From positions 62,001 to 126,000 of the forward strand of contig NZ_SNZH01000014.1 in assembly GCF_004363655.1 (NCBI RefSeq): DNA of 64,000 bases. The letters run 5' to 3'. Each line of letters starts with the position of its first letter. Within the stretch, counting starts at the first letter, position 1. Both the position numbers and the translations under genes were made by a program. This DNA is from Tahibacter aquaticus. Lineage in GTDB: Bacteria; Pseudomonadota; Gammaproteobacteria; Xanthomonadales; Rhodanobacteraceae. Under the pieces are notes generated by a model. It saw only the letters and a program-made list of their open reading frames with translations, made no database searches and was not told the origin of the DNA. Below are positions 41,631 to 50,380 of this stretch, one piece after another.

Positions 41631-42362
41631 CTATGGCGATACGCGCACGGCATTGGCTTTGATCCACTCGGCCATGTCCACCAGTTCGATGCCGCTGCTG
41701 GCCCTGAGTTCGGCGCGTACGCGCGGCAGGTTTTCCAGGCCCGTTATCTGCAGAATGCGTTTGCCCGGGTTTTCCCGCACGGCCTGGCGCGCGATGGCCG
41801 CCGCATGTGCATCCCAGCGCTGGCTGCCGCGGCGTTCGATCTCGCCGACCAGCGCTTCCTCTACGCTTTTCAGGCCGACGACGATGCGTTCGGTAGTGGC
41901 GTCGTGCACGTCTGCCGGGCTTTTCCAGTACGCGGACAATGCGGCATACGTCGCCTTGCGCGATTGCTCCATCGCCGCGGCGGCAGCGGGCTTGTCGATG
42001 GCGAGCTGCTGGCGTGCCTGGCCTACGCCTTTCGATATTTCGCTGAACAGCGGTTCTGCCGGCTCGCCGGCATAGGCCTTGAGACCGTGCCGCTCGATGT
42101 AAGGAAATACAACCTGTACATATTCAATTTTTCCCGGCCACACTTTCTTTTCGGCCAGTTCGGCCGGGCTGACGTCCAGCACCAGCACCTGCGGCTGTAT
42201 GGCCTCGATCAGTGCAGCCAGTGCCTTGAGGTCATAGGCCGGCACGCTGTCGTGGCGCTGGTAGAGGCTGCCGACGACGAAGACCTGGCCGTGTCCGGCG
42301 GCCTCCAGGGCCATGGCGTAGAGGGCGAGCACGAATGCGGCGAAGCGGGGCAGCAGGTGCAT
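41631..42362 (-). CDS. secreted protein of unknown function
   Basis: 243 residues from ATG 42362, with a signal peptide (MHLLPRFAAFVLALYAMALEAA); a TTG at 42383 is an alternative start. The mature N-terminus GQVFVVGSLYQRHDSVPAYD, followed by LEALIPQ-like helices and VLVLDVSPAEL, resembles the beta strand-loop pattern of TraB/TIKI-type proteins, with low confidence. The gene is divergent from the LytS-type kinase, with about 170 bp between the starts. Confidence 0.65.
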   Translation of the reverse strand: MHLLPRFAAFVLALYAMALEAAGHGQVFVVGSLYQRHDSVPAYDLKALAALIEAIQPQVLVLDVSPAELAEKKVWPGKIEYVQVVFPYIERHGLKAYAGEPAEPLFSEISKGVGQARQQLAIDKPAAAAAMEQSRKATYAALSAYWKSPADVHDATTERIVVGLKSVEEALVGEIERRGSQRWDAHAAAIARQAVRENPGKRILQITGLENLPRVRAELRASSGIELVDMAEWIKANAVRVSP

Positions 42363-42531
42363 GGGGGGGGCCGTGCAGGGCAATTGCCCTTATCCCAGTA
42401 CAACGCGGCCAAGCCTGCAAGGCGATGGCGCGCATACCGGATCAGCCGTGCAGCGCTTGCGATCAACCGGTATCCCGCCTGCGCCGCAGCCGTTAGGCTT
42501 GCGACAGTTGCCGCCGCCGCTCGGGTTTTGC

Positions 42532-43623
42532 ATGCGCCATCATTTTTCCGCCGCGACGCCGGGACGTGGCTACTGGAATCTGCAGATGGCGGCCTGGGCC
42601 GTCTGCGTGCTGGTGTCGGCGCTGGCGACGCTGCCGAACCTGGCCTATCCCGCCTACGTGCTGTATCGCGTGGTACTGACGCTGGTCTGCCTGCTCGCCA
42701 CCTTGCCCCTGATGTGGACCTGCCGCTGGCTGTGGCCGCAGGCGCGACTGGCGCGCAGTGCGGCGATCGTGATGCTGCTGGCGTATCTGCTGGGCTATGC
42801 CTGTGCCGTCGTGGCCGAGTGGAGCATGCGCCAGTTCGCCGCGGCGGACGCTCCCGCAAGCCAGAGCAGCATCGCCTTCGCCGCGCTGACCGGCGCACTG
42901 AGCCCCTGGGCTTTGTTGTGTGCCTGGGCGCTGATGTATTTTGGCTATTGCTACTACGATGCAGAGCGTCTTGCGCGCGTCCGCCTGGGCGAGGCCACGG
43001 CGCTGGCGCGGGAAGCCGAGCTGCGCGCACTGCGCTATCAGATCCAGCCGCATTTCATGTTCAACACGCTGAATGCTATTTCGACGCTGGTGTATACGCG
43101 GCATAACGATGCGGCGATGCAGATGCTCACGCGCTTCGGCGATTTCCTGCGCCTGACCCTCGACGTCGATGCGGCCGAGGAAGTCAGCGTTGCCGAGGAA
43201 TTACAGCTGGCCCTGGCCTATGCCGGCATCGAGCAGGCACGCCTGGGCGAGCGCCTGCAGCTGAGCACGCAGATCGATCCCGCCGCACTCGACCTGGCCA
43301 TGCCGCCGCTGCTGCTGCAGCCCCTGGTGGAGAACGCGATTCGCCACGGCATTGCGCCCGTGCCCGATGCGGTGCAGCTGCAGATCGTGATCCGCTGCGA
43401 TGCGGCGCGGTTGCGCCTGGTGGTGCGCAACGGCGGGCTGGATCTCGTCACTGTCGACGGACACGTGCCTCACGGCGTAGGCCTGGCCAATGTCACCGCG
43501 CGCCTGCGTCAACTGTATGCGGAGGACTGGCGCCTGGAACTGCAACGTCCGGCCACGGGCGGTTGCGAGGTGGTTGTCGAATTGCCGGCGCGCCGGCTCG
43601 CTGCCGCGGCGGCAGCCGCATGA
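42532..43623 (+). CDS. LytS/YehU-type membrane histidine kinase
   Basis: 363 residues. Four hydrophobic segments fill residues 15-150. The kinase core carries His174 in YQIQPHFMFNTLNAIS (His_kinase family), LLLQPLVENAIRHG as N box and HGVGLANVTARLR as G box. It phosphorylates the LytTR regulator that follows; the stop codon region ATGATG overlaps that gene's start. Confidence 0.9.
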   Translation: MRHHFSAATPGRGYWNLQMAAWAVCVLVSALATLPNLAYPAYVLYRVVLTLVCLLATLPLMWTCRWLWPQARLARSAAIVMLLAYLLGYACAVVAEWSMRQFAAADAPASQSSIAFAALTGALSPWALLCAWALMYFGYCYYDAERLARVRLGEATALAREAELRALRYQIQPHFMFNTLNAISTLVYTRHNDAAMQMLTRFGDFLRLTLDVDAAEEVSVAEELQLALAYAGIEQARLGERLQLSTQIDPAALDLAMPPLLLQPLVENAIRHGIAPVPDAVQLQIVIRCDAARLRLVVRNGGLDLVTVDGHVPHGVGLANVTARLRQLYAEDWRLELQRPATGGCEVVVELPARRLAAAAAAA

Positions 43624-44363
43624 TGCTGCGCGTGCTGGTGATCGACGACGAGCCGCTGGCACGCCGCGGCGTGGTGGCGCGTTTGGCGCGGCATGCCGAT
43701 GTGGAAATTGTCGGCGAGTGTGCGACCGCCGCCGAGGCGATCCGCGCGATTGCTGCACAGGCGCCCGACTTGCTGTTCCTCGATGTGCGCATGCCCGGCC
43801 TCGACGGTTTCGAGCTGTTGCGCCAGCTGCCGCCGCCGCAGCGTCCGCAGGTTGTGTTTCTGACCGCCTACGAGCGCTTCGCCTTGCGCGCCTTCGATGC
43901 GGAAGCCGTGGACTATCTGCTCAAACCCATCGACGACGAACGCTTCGATCGCGCGCTGGAACGCGTGCGCACCGCGCGTCGCGCGCGTCTGCCGGCCGTT
44001 CCGGCGCCCGGCGACGACATGGGGCAGGCACGCTATCCGGCACGCTTTTCCGTGCGCATAGGACGGCGCCTGGTCGTGGTGCATGTGGCGGACATCGACT
44101 GGATCGAGGCCATCGGCGACTACTGCGGCCTGCACGTCGGCAAGCAGGTGCAACTGGTACGCGAAACACTGCAGCAGCTGGAAAGCCGGCTGGACCCGGC
44201 ATTGTTCGTGCGCGTTCACCGCTCGGCCATAGTGCGCATCACACGCGTGGCCGAACTGCGCGCGGCGACCAATCGCGATGCACTGGCGCGCCTGCATGAC
44301 GGCACCGTGCTGAAGGTCAGCCGTACCTACAGCGAGGCATTGCGGCGTGCGCTGGGGAGGTAG
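43620..44363 (+). CDS. LytTR-family response regulator
   Basis: 247 residues. Receiver at 1-120 with VIDDEP, Asp55 in LLFLDVRMPG and YLLKPID. The LytTR DNA-binding domain (about 140-245) has DIDWIEAIGDYCGLHV and FVRVHRSAIVRI. It starts at 43620 within the kinase stop (second ATG at 43623 also possible), so the two genes are translationally coupled. Target genes are unknown; the divergent secreted protein is a candidate. Confidence 0.92.
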   Translation: MMLRVLVIDDEPLARRGVVARLARHADVEIVGECATAAEAIRAIAAQAPDLLFLDVRMPGLDGFELLRQLPPPQRPQVVFLTAYERFALRAFDAEAVDYLLKPIDDERFDRALERVRTARRARLPAVPAPGDDMGQARYPARFSVRIGRRLVVVHVADIDWIEAIGDYCGLHVGKQVQLVRETLQQLESRLDPALFVRVHRSAIVRITRVAELRAATNRDALARLHDGTVLKVSRTYSEALRRALGR

Positions 44364-44793
44364 GCGGGCAGGGCGCAGACCGGCTGCTCTGTTGGATTTT
44401 AAATGTGGAAAAAATAATTGACTGGAGCGGGCTGCCAGATTCACGCACAAGGCGCTGCGCTGCACATGCAGCAGCGCTTTGCTGTCGGCCAGCAGGCTCA
44501 GGGGGGATCGCCGAATGTCACGAGTCGACGCAGGCTGGCAGGTGTGGGCAGCGGAGGCGATGCGTAGTTCCGCGGCGCCGGCAGCAAGGCTTGCCTGTGC
44601 CCCGCCTGGCCACGCAGGATATCGGTGCGCAGTGGTTCAATTCGCCTGCAGCTGATCGCACCCTGCGAAGGCTCGACAGGTCTTGCCTATCGCACCCCAC
44701 GAATGCGCGACAACCCTTGCGCAGGGCGCGATCGGCGCAGCGGATTGCTCGCAGGCGAGTTGCGGCAGCGCGGATCGCGCTTGCCGCAAGGCC
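44364..44793. other. intergenic region, no gene seen
   Basis: 430 bp between convergent genes. An AT-rich stretch (TTTTAAATGTGGAAAAAAT, about 44396-44414) lies near the LytTR stop. A degenerate copy of the palindromic repeat (GCAGGGCGCGATCGGCGCAG, 44721-44740) is present. Confidence 0.45.
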
Positions 44794-45258
44794 TCAGTTC
44801 GAGCGTTCGATATCCACTACCAGGCAAGCGTTGTAGGTTTTCCAGTTGACCATGATCACGTAGCGCCGGTCCCGTGCGGCGAGCGAGCCGGGGAATGCGC
44901 CGGCGGCAGTGATGGGGACCGAGATTTCCATGTGCTCGCCGAAATGCCGCCGTGCATTGCCGGCCAGGGTATTGGCCAGTTCGCCGACGGTGTCGCGCAG
45001 GTTTTCTTCCGACTGGTCGGGCTCGTGCAAGGCCACCAGCAGGTGGCGGATCATCGCGCGCGGCGCCGACAGCGTGACGCTGCCGCGGAACTGCCCGCCG
45101 ACCAGGATGCGGCCGGAGTAGTCGTAGACCGGCGGCGTTTCGCCCTCGCGCTCAAGGTAGGCCCCGCGCACGGCGGCGGGTTCGCGCGTGAGCTGGCTGA
45201 AGTAATGCGATACCGCATCGGTGAAAACCTTGATTTCCGTTTCGCTCAGATCGCTCAT
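44794..45258 (-). CDS. CheX-like phosphatase
   Basis: 154 residues. The motif VGELANTLAGNA (Glu93, Asn96, Asn101) matches the CheX/CheC/FliY phosphatase signature that dephosphorylates CheY-type receivers. It starts at 45258, overlapping the receiver gene stop as ATGA, so receiver and phosphatase are made together. It likely resets the signal of the kinase-receiver unit. Confidence 0.85.
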   Translation of the reverse strand: MSDLSETEIKVFTDAVSHYFSQLTREPAAVRGAYLEREGETPPVYDYSGRILVGGQFRGSVTLSAPRAMIRHLLVALHEPDQSEENLRDTVGELANTLAGNARRHFGEHMEISVPITAAGAFPGSLAARDRRYVIMVNWKTYNACLVVDIERSN

Positions 45259-45623
45259 GGGAGCATCACCTCTTGCAGTGCCGCAACGAGTTGATCGTCC
45301 GTGAACGGCTTGTACAGGAAACCTTGCGCGCCTTTTTTCAGTGCGCGCAGGGCAGTGGCTTTGTCGCTCAGGGCGGATACGACCAGGATGGTCAGCGCCG
45401 GCTTCAGCGCAATCATCTGTTCGGTGCATTCCTCGCCGCCCAGTTCCGGCATGGTCAAGTCCAGTGTCACCAGGTCGGGATCGTGCTGGCGCACCATCTG
45501 CACCGCTTCGACGCCGTTGCGCGCCTGTCCGACGATGTGCATGGGCGGTAGCCGCGCATCGCTGGCGATGCGCGCGATGCGTTGGCGAATCACGTTGGAG
45601 TCGTCGACGATCAGCAATTTCAT
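45255..45623 (-). CDS. CheY-like single-domain response regulator
   Basis: 122 residues, a stand-alone receiver with D7-D8 acidic pair, phospho-acceptor Asp55 in LVTLDLTMPELGG, the SALSDK switch segment and FLYKPF lysine. No output domain, so it acts by protein binding. It lies between the CheA-like kinase (170 nt gap) and the overlapping CheX gene. Confidence 0.92.
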   Translation of the reverse strand: MKLLIVDDSNVIRQRIARIASDARLPPMHIVGQARNGVEAVQMVRQHDPDLVTLDLTMPELGGEECTEQMIALKPALTILVVSALSDKATALRALKKGAQGFLYKPFTDDQLVAALQEVMLP

Positions 45624-45703
45624 CGGCTAGCTCTCTCTAGAGAAATTCGAATGAGTCGGAAGTTGAAAATGGTTTTGCCGACGCCGGGCGAAGTGGAGTC
45701 GGC

Positions 45704-45728
45704 CTGGCCCTTGCGACGCAAGGGCCAG
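45704..45728 (-). other. hairpin between kinase and receiver genes
   Basis: CTGGCCCTTG pairs with CAAGGGCCAG across a 5-nt loop (45704-45728) in the 169-nt gap between the kinase stop and the receiver start. There is no T-run. It may partially stop transcription or protect mRNA, changing the kinase-to-receiver ratio. Confidence 0.5.
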
Positions 45729-45792
45729 TCGTTGGAGATGGCAGACCGCCGGGTTCAGGCGTCCGTGCAGCGGCCGCTGGCCAGGACTTCAG

Positions 45793-47886
45793 CTACGCGG
45801 CGGCGGCGGCCGAGGGCAGCGCGATGCGGATGCGGAACTCGGTATGCGAATGGCCCTGGCTGCCCAGGGCGATGCGTGCGCCCATGGCGTTGACACGGCT
45901 GAGTACCACGTCCATGCCGGCACCGTGGCCGGCATCGCGGTTGCTTTCGCTGGCGGTGCTGATGCCGGGTTCGAAGATCTTCATGACCACGTCGCGATCG
46001 GGCATCGCGGCGACTTCGTCGGCGGTATAACGCTGGCTGCGCACCAGCGCTTCGCGCACGCGCCGCGGGCTGATGCCGCGGCCGTCGTCGCGAACGCTGA
46101 AATCGATGCCGTCGGTATCGCTGCGACGGCAGCTGAAGTGGACGATGCCGCCCGCCGCCTTGCCGTGCTGGCGCCGCTCCTGCGGTTCTTCGATGCCGTG
46201 TACGACGGCATTGCGCAGCAGCTGAAGGCTGATGGAGCGCAGGTCGTCGGCCATGCCTTGGGGCAGCGTGTCGAACGCCGGCATGTCGCCGGTGACGCGC
46301 ACTTCCTTGCCCAGGTCGGCGGCGATGCGCTTGGCCAGGCCGCGCAGGGAGGCCAGCAGCTGCTGTGCGGGACTGCTTTCGCCGCCGGCAGGCGCGCTCG
46401 CCGGCGCCGGCGACGCTGTTCCCAGCCGCTCGAACAGGCCGCGCACGCTGTTGAGGCATTCGAACAGGTCGTCCAGATGCAGGGCGAGCTTGACCATGTC
46501 GGCACCTTCGACGTCGCCGCGGTCGCGCAGGGCGACCAGGTCGAGTTCGAAGGCGTGCGCGACGGATTCGAACATTTCCAGGTTCATGGCCGCGGCTTCG
46601 CTCTTGATGCCGTGGACATGGCGGAACACGGAATTCACCAGTCCCAGGTAGTTTTCGCCGGACCGGCGCGCAGCCTGGCGCAGCGTGGCGTTGACCTGCT
46701 CCAGCGACGACTCGGTGCGGCGCAGGAAATCCTGCACTTCGGCCGGATCGTTGTTGAGCACGCGCAGCAACACTTCCATTTGTTCACGCGCGCGCGACTT
46801 GGCCGAAGCCACTTCGGCCTGCAGGTTGACGCGTTCGGTCGCGTCCTGCACGGTGACCAGCAGGCCGCTGACCTCGCCCTCGTCCAGCACGCGGTTGAAC
46901 TGGAAGCTCAGGTAGCGTTTCTGCGCCGTGTCGCCGCCGATTTCGACTTCCGACAGCGGATTGAGGCTGTAGACCAGGTTTTCCTTGACGCGCTTGCCGA
47001 ACAGCAGGCCGACATAGTCGCGCGCGGCTTCCATGATCGGCGCGGAAACCATCGGAGTGAGCAGGTCGAACAGTTTCTGCCCCGGCTTCACTTCCTGGCG
47101 CAGCACGTCCTTGAGCGAGGCCGACATCTGCTCGCCGATCTGCTGCTCCGGCGTGACCAGGAACAGGCCTTCCTTCACCGTGGCGAGAATGTCGCCGGTC
47201 TGCTTCTGCGAGCGGGCCACGGCGCGATCGCCTTCGAGCAGGCGGCGCGAGGCGAGCAGCGCGGTGTAGAGGAAGTTCAGCAGCGCAAACAGGATGCCGA
47301 CGATCTGCACGATACGAAGCACGCGTGTTTCGCGCGTGACCAGATCCTGCGTGGCATTGACGAAGCGGTTGATGGCGCCGAACAGTTCGCTGTTGATGCG
47401 GCGGCCGTGGCTGGCTGCGGCGCCGACGCTGGCCGCGTCGATCACGTCCGCTGCCAGCAGCGGTTGCAGCAATTGCTGGTAGGGCTGCCACAGGCTGGCG
47501 AACTTGTCCGCTTCGGCGCGCTGTGCCGGCTGCGTGGCGGCAGCGTAGACCGTCGCCTCCGCGTCGCCGGGCAGGCTGCCGCCTTCGCGCAACGCGCTCA
47601 GGCCGTTCTGGATCAGGGCGGCGCGGTCGCGCAGGGTAGTGCGTGCCTCTTCGCCGATAGTGCCGCCGGCGGCGACGTCGGCCTGCATTTCCAGCAGGCT
47701 GCGCAGCACGATCTGGGTGGAGCTGCGCATGCTGCCGCTGAGATCGCGGCTGGCGGTGTAGCGGTCGATCGTGTACGAGGCCGCCAGGTTGTAGGCGATC
47801 AGCGCAATATCCAGCGACACGAACAACACGATGGCAACGACGATGCTGCGGTATTTGTGTAAAAACCCGCGGTTCTGCTGATTCAT
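45793..47886 (-). CDS. CheA-like membrane histidine kinase
   Basis: 697 residues. Transmembrane helix at about 15-35, a periplasmic region of about 150 residues that looks like a helical-bundle sensor (GRRINSELFGAINRFVNAT), second helix at about 190-215, a PAS-like segment (about 230-350), a coiled coil, then an Hpt-like helix with His425 in HVHGIKSEAAAMNL and an ATPase domain (LLRNAVVHGIE as N box, VRDDGRGI, GHGAGMDVVL). Unlike CheA it has no CheW-like domain and is directly membrane-anchored. The receiver and CheX genes downstream complete a self-contained phosphorelay. Confidence 0.85.
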   Translation of the reverse strand: MNQQNRGFLHKYRSIVVAIVLFVSLDIALIAYNLAASYTIDRYTASRDLSGSMRSSTQIVLRSLLEMQADVAAGGTIGEEARTTLRDRAALIQNGLSALREGGSLPGDAEATVYAAATQPAQRAEADKFASLWQPYQQLLQPLLAADVIDAASVGAAASHGRRINSELFGAINRFVNATQDLVTRETRVLRIVQIVGILFALLNFLYTALLASRRLLEGDRAVARSQKQTGDILATVKEGLFLVTPEQQIGEQMSASLKDVLRQEVKPGQKLFDLLTPMVSAPIMEAARDYVGLLFGKRVKENLVYSLNPLSEVEIGGDTAQKRYLSFQFNRVLDEGEVSGLLVTVQDATERVNLQAEVASAKSRAREQMEVLLRVLNNDPAEVQDFLRRTESSLEQVNATLRQAARRSGENYLGLVNSVFRHVHGIKSEAAAMNLEMFESVAHAFELDLVALRDRGDVEGADMVKLALHLDDLFECLNSVRGLFERLGTASPAPASAPAGGESSPAQQLLASLRGLAKRIAADLGKEVRVTGDMPAFDTLPQGMADDLRSISLQLLRNAVVHGIEEPQERRQHGKAAGGIVHFSCRRSDTDGIDFSVRDDGRGISPRRVREALVRSQRYTADEVAAMPDRDVVMKIFEPGISTASESNRDAGHGAGMDVVLSRVNAMGARIALGSQGHSHTEFRIRIALPSAAAAA

Positions 47887-48332
47887 TAAAGCGGCCTTCC
47901 GAAGCGAATACCGGCCGTCGTGGAACGATGGCCCCCTGATTTCCCTGATAAACGCGTACAGCGGTTTTACATGCCGTTACAAATCCCGGTCAGGCAACTA
48001 TCGTGCCAGTTTGGATTGGCTGCGTTTTTGCCGCGAAGCGCGCTGCGGTTTCTGCTGCAAGTTCAGGGGGGAATGAGCGCTTGTCCGGACAGCCATTCAA
48101 ATGGGCGGTCGTTCCATACTTACGGCCATATTGACCATGGCTGATGCATCCGGCCAGAAATTTGAGCCATGCTGTACCGCGCCGGATGGCGTGTGCTGCA
48201 GGTATGCGGGGCTGCGCGCTGGGATGCAGTGTCGAGCGTATTGGCCGTTTGCGCGGCTTGCGCCTGCGCCAGGCGAATTTTTGCAACACGATCGCCGCGC
48301 CGGCCAGGCCGGCGGAAAACGAGTTACGCCGG
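47887..48332. other. intergenic region, no gene seen
   Basis: 446 bp upstream of the CheA-like kinase and downstream of the M64 peptidase, both on the minus strand. It presumably holds the kinase promoter. No convincing hairpin, RNA or gene was found. Confidence 0.45.
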
Positions 48333-50039
48333 CTACTGGAAACCGTCGGCGAACAGGCGGTCGTTGCCGACGTTGATGGTCCAGCTGCGGCTGTGCACCA
48401 GCAGGCTGCCGGCCATGCTCGGCTTGACCAGCGCGGTAAGGTCGGTTACGCGCAATTCCAGCGTGCGGGTCGCCGGCGTGGCGGCAGCCTGCTGGAATAC
48501 ATAGCTTTCGCTGGTGGCGTTGGCGACGGGATTGCCGTCGAGATACCACTGGATGCCGATGGCGCCGATGCTCGGCCGCAGCAGCTGTGCGCTGAAGGCG
48601 CGGCTGGAGCCTTGCGCATAGGCCACTGCCGCCGCGGCGGAAGGATGTTCGCTGCCTGGCTCGATCAGGTCGATGCCGCCGGCCGGCGCACCGAAGCCGC
48701 CACGGTATAGTTTGCGCACATATTCCTGTTTGCACACATCGCAGAACGTGGTGCCGAGCGCGCGCATCAGGCATTGCGTATCGGTGGGACGGTACATGCC
48801 GCTGGTCAGATAGCGCGCGCCCTGGAACAGGCCCAGGCCCGGCGTACCCGCCGGCGTTGGAATGGCGATGCCGCTGCTGAACCAGTCGCGCCATTTCACC
48901 TGGGCCGCGTTGGTCTGGTTGGTCACATTCGCCTCGCAGTTGGGCGAGGCGGTGGTGTCGCTGCAGGCCGGAAAGCCGGGGTAGGGCGTGGTGTATTCGT
49001 CGGCCAGGCCGGTGAAGCTGTGGCCGAACTCGTGGGTCACGATGCGTGGCGCCTGGGCATGCGCCGACAGCACGCCGAAGGAGCCGCCGGCACCGCCGTA
49101 GACCGGGTCGTTGACGCTGACCAGAATCTTGTCCCAGTCGGGAAAGCCTGCCGCCGCTGCCAGCACCTTGCTGGAATTGGCATACAGCGTGCGGTGGATC
49201 TGGCTGACGCAGAAGGTCGCATCCAGTGCCGTGTTGACGAAGGTGCCGGCGCGCGGGTCGGTCTGCGCCGCCGTATCGGCGCAACAGCTGGAAGTGGTGC
49301 AGCCGGCCTGGTAGGGCGGGTGGTCGGCGCCGGACTGGGCCGAAGCGATGAAGCCGGGTTGCCAGTTGACGAAGCTCGCATAGTCCTTGTAGGGCGAGAT
49401 GTCGAACATCGCGCTGCGCAAGGTATTCGCATTGGTGGTGAAGGTCGCCTGCTCGGCACTGGTATAGCCGTCGCCGAGCAGCAGGATGTCGAGGCGGTTG
49501 GCCGAGTTGGCTGCCTGGGACTGGGCCGCAGCGCGTTCGCTCGCCGGTGCCTGTGCCAGCGGCATTGCCGCCAGTGGCAAGGAGCCGGCCATGGCCGCCA
49601 GTGCCGCGAGGTCGAATTGCTGCCGTTCGCGCGGGCCTACGATCTCGACGCTGTCGGCCCGCTCCAGCGGCAGCCGCAGCACGAACGCGCGATGCGGGTC
49701 GGCCACGTCGTGGCGTTGCAGCGCACCGGCCTGCGCGTCGTCGTGGGCCTCGCCGCTGAATTCCACGTGTAGCGAGCGCGCCACATCGATGTGCTGCAGC
49801 GGGCCGCGCACGCCCTGGTGCAGCGGCTGCCAGCCGATGCGGCTGGCATCGCCGCTCGCGCCGTCCAGGCTGCCGGCGCGGGGCTGTGAAACGTCCAGCT
49901 CGACCTGGCGATAGAACACGGGCTGCGCGCGGTCCTGCGCATCCAGCTCGAACACGATGTAGTGGGCCGGTGCGGCGGCCGCCAGCGGACTGGCGAGTGT
50001 CAGGGCAAGGGCAAGTCCGCGCAGCAGGTTGGCACGCAC
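48333..50039 (-). CDS. M64 (IgA peptidase-like) secreted metallopeptidase
   Basis: 568 residues. The GTG at 50039 was chosen because GGAG lies 7 nt upstream and a signal peptide follows (LLRGLALALTLASPLAAAAPA). An N-terminal M64-N-like region is followed by LDILLLGDGYT and the zinc site HEFGHSFTGLADEY (His336, Glu337, His340). Several paired Cys suggest disulfides. A C-terminal beta domain ends in DRLFADGFQ, a tail type I associate with secreted Lysobacterales proteins. The substrate is unknown; the family is named for an IgA-cleaving enzyme. Confidence 0.87.
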   Translation of the reverse strand: MRANLLRGLALALTLASPLAAAAPAHYIVFELDAQDRAQPVFYRQVELDVSQPRAGSLDGASGDASRIGWQPLHQGVRGPLQHIDVARSLHVEFSGEAHDDAQAGALQRHDVADPHRAFVLRLPLERADSVEIVGPRERQQFDLAALAAMAGSLPLAAMPLAQAPASERAAAQSQAANSANRLDILLLGDGYTSAEQATFTTNANTLRSAMFDISPYKDYASFVNWQPGFIASAQSGADHPPYQAGCTTSSCCADTAAQTDPRAGTFVNTALDATFCVSQIHRTLYANSSKVLAAAAGFPDWDKILVSVNDPVYGGAGGSFGVLSAHAQAPRIVTHEFGHSFTGLADEYTTPYPGFPACSDTTASPNCEANVTNQTNAAQVKWRDWFSSGIAIPTPAGTPGLGLFQGARYLTSGMYRPTDTQCLMRALGTTFCDVCKQEYVRKLYRGGFGAPAGGIDLIEPGSEHPSAAAAVAYAQGSSRAFSAQLLRPSIGAIGIQWYLDGNPVANATSESYVFQQAAATPATRTLELRVTDLTALVKPSMAGSLLVHSRSWTINVGNDRLFADGFQ

Positions 50040-50305
50040 AGGCGACTCCAGCAGTTTCGGGGCGCGCGCATCATAGCGGCTGCCCGCGGCCGTGCCCGCA
50101 GCGGCTGGGTGTTTTTGCCGAATTGCAATAAGCAGCTGGCTATTTTTGTAATTTTGCCGGGGCGCGGCCGTGCACGATTGCGCGCCGATGCCTTGTGGCC
50201 GCTTAGATGTGGCGCGAGTGGCCTTGCCGGCCGATCCGCACACAGACTTAAATCGAACTCCGACTTTTGCAGGGGCGGGTCACCGCCGCACGCGTGGTGT
50301 CGAAT

Positions 50306-50364
50306 CGCGGCCTGCCCTTGCGGCAGGCCGCGTCACCCCGCCGGCGCCAGGGCTTGGCGCCGGC
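50306..50364 (-). terminator. tandem hairpins after the TonB receptor gene
   Basis: Two perfect hairpins lie back to back: GCCGGCGCCA with TGGCGCCGGC (50340-50364, 5-nt loop) and CGCGGCCTGCC with GGCAGGCCGCG (50306-50332, 5-nt loop). They begin 17 nt after the receptor stop. They probably end the receptor transcript before the peptidase gene. Confidence 0.6.
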
Positions 50365-50380
50365 ACGATGAAGGCTTTTC

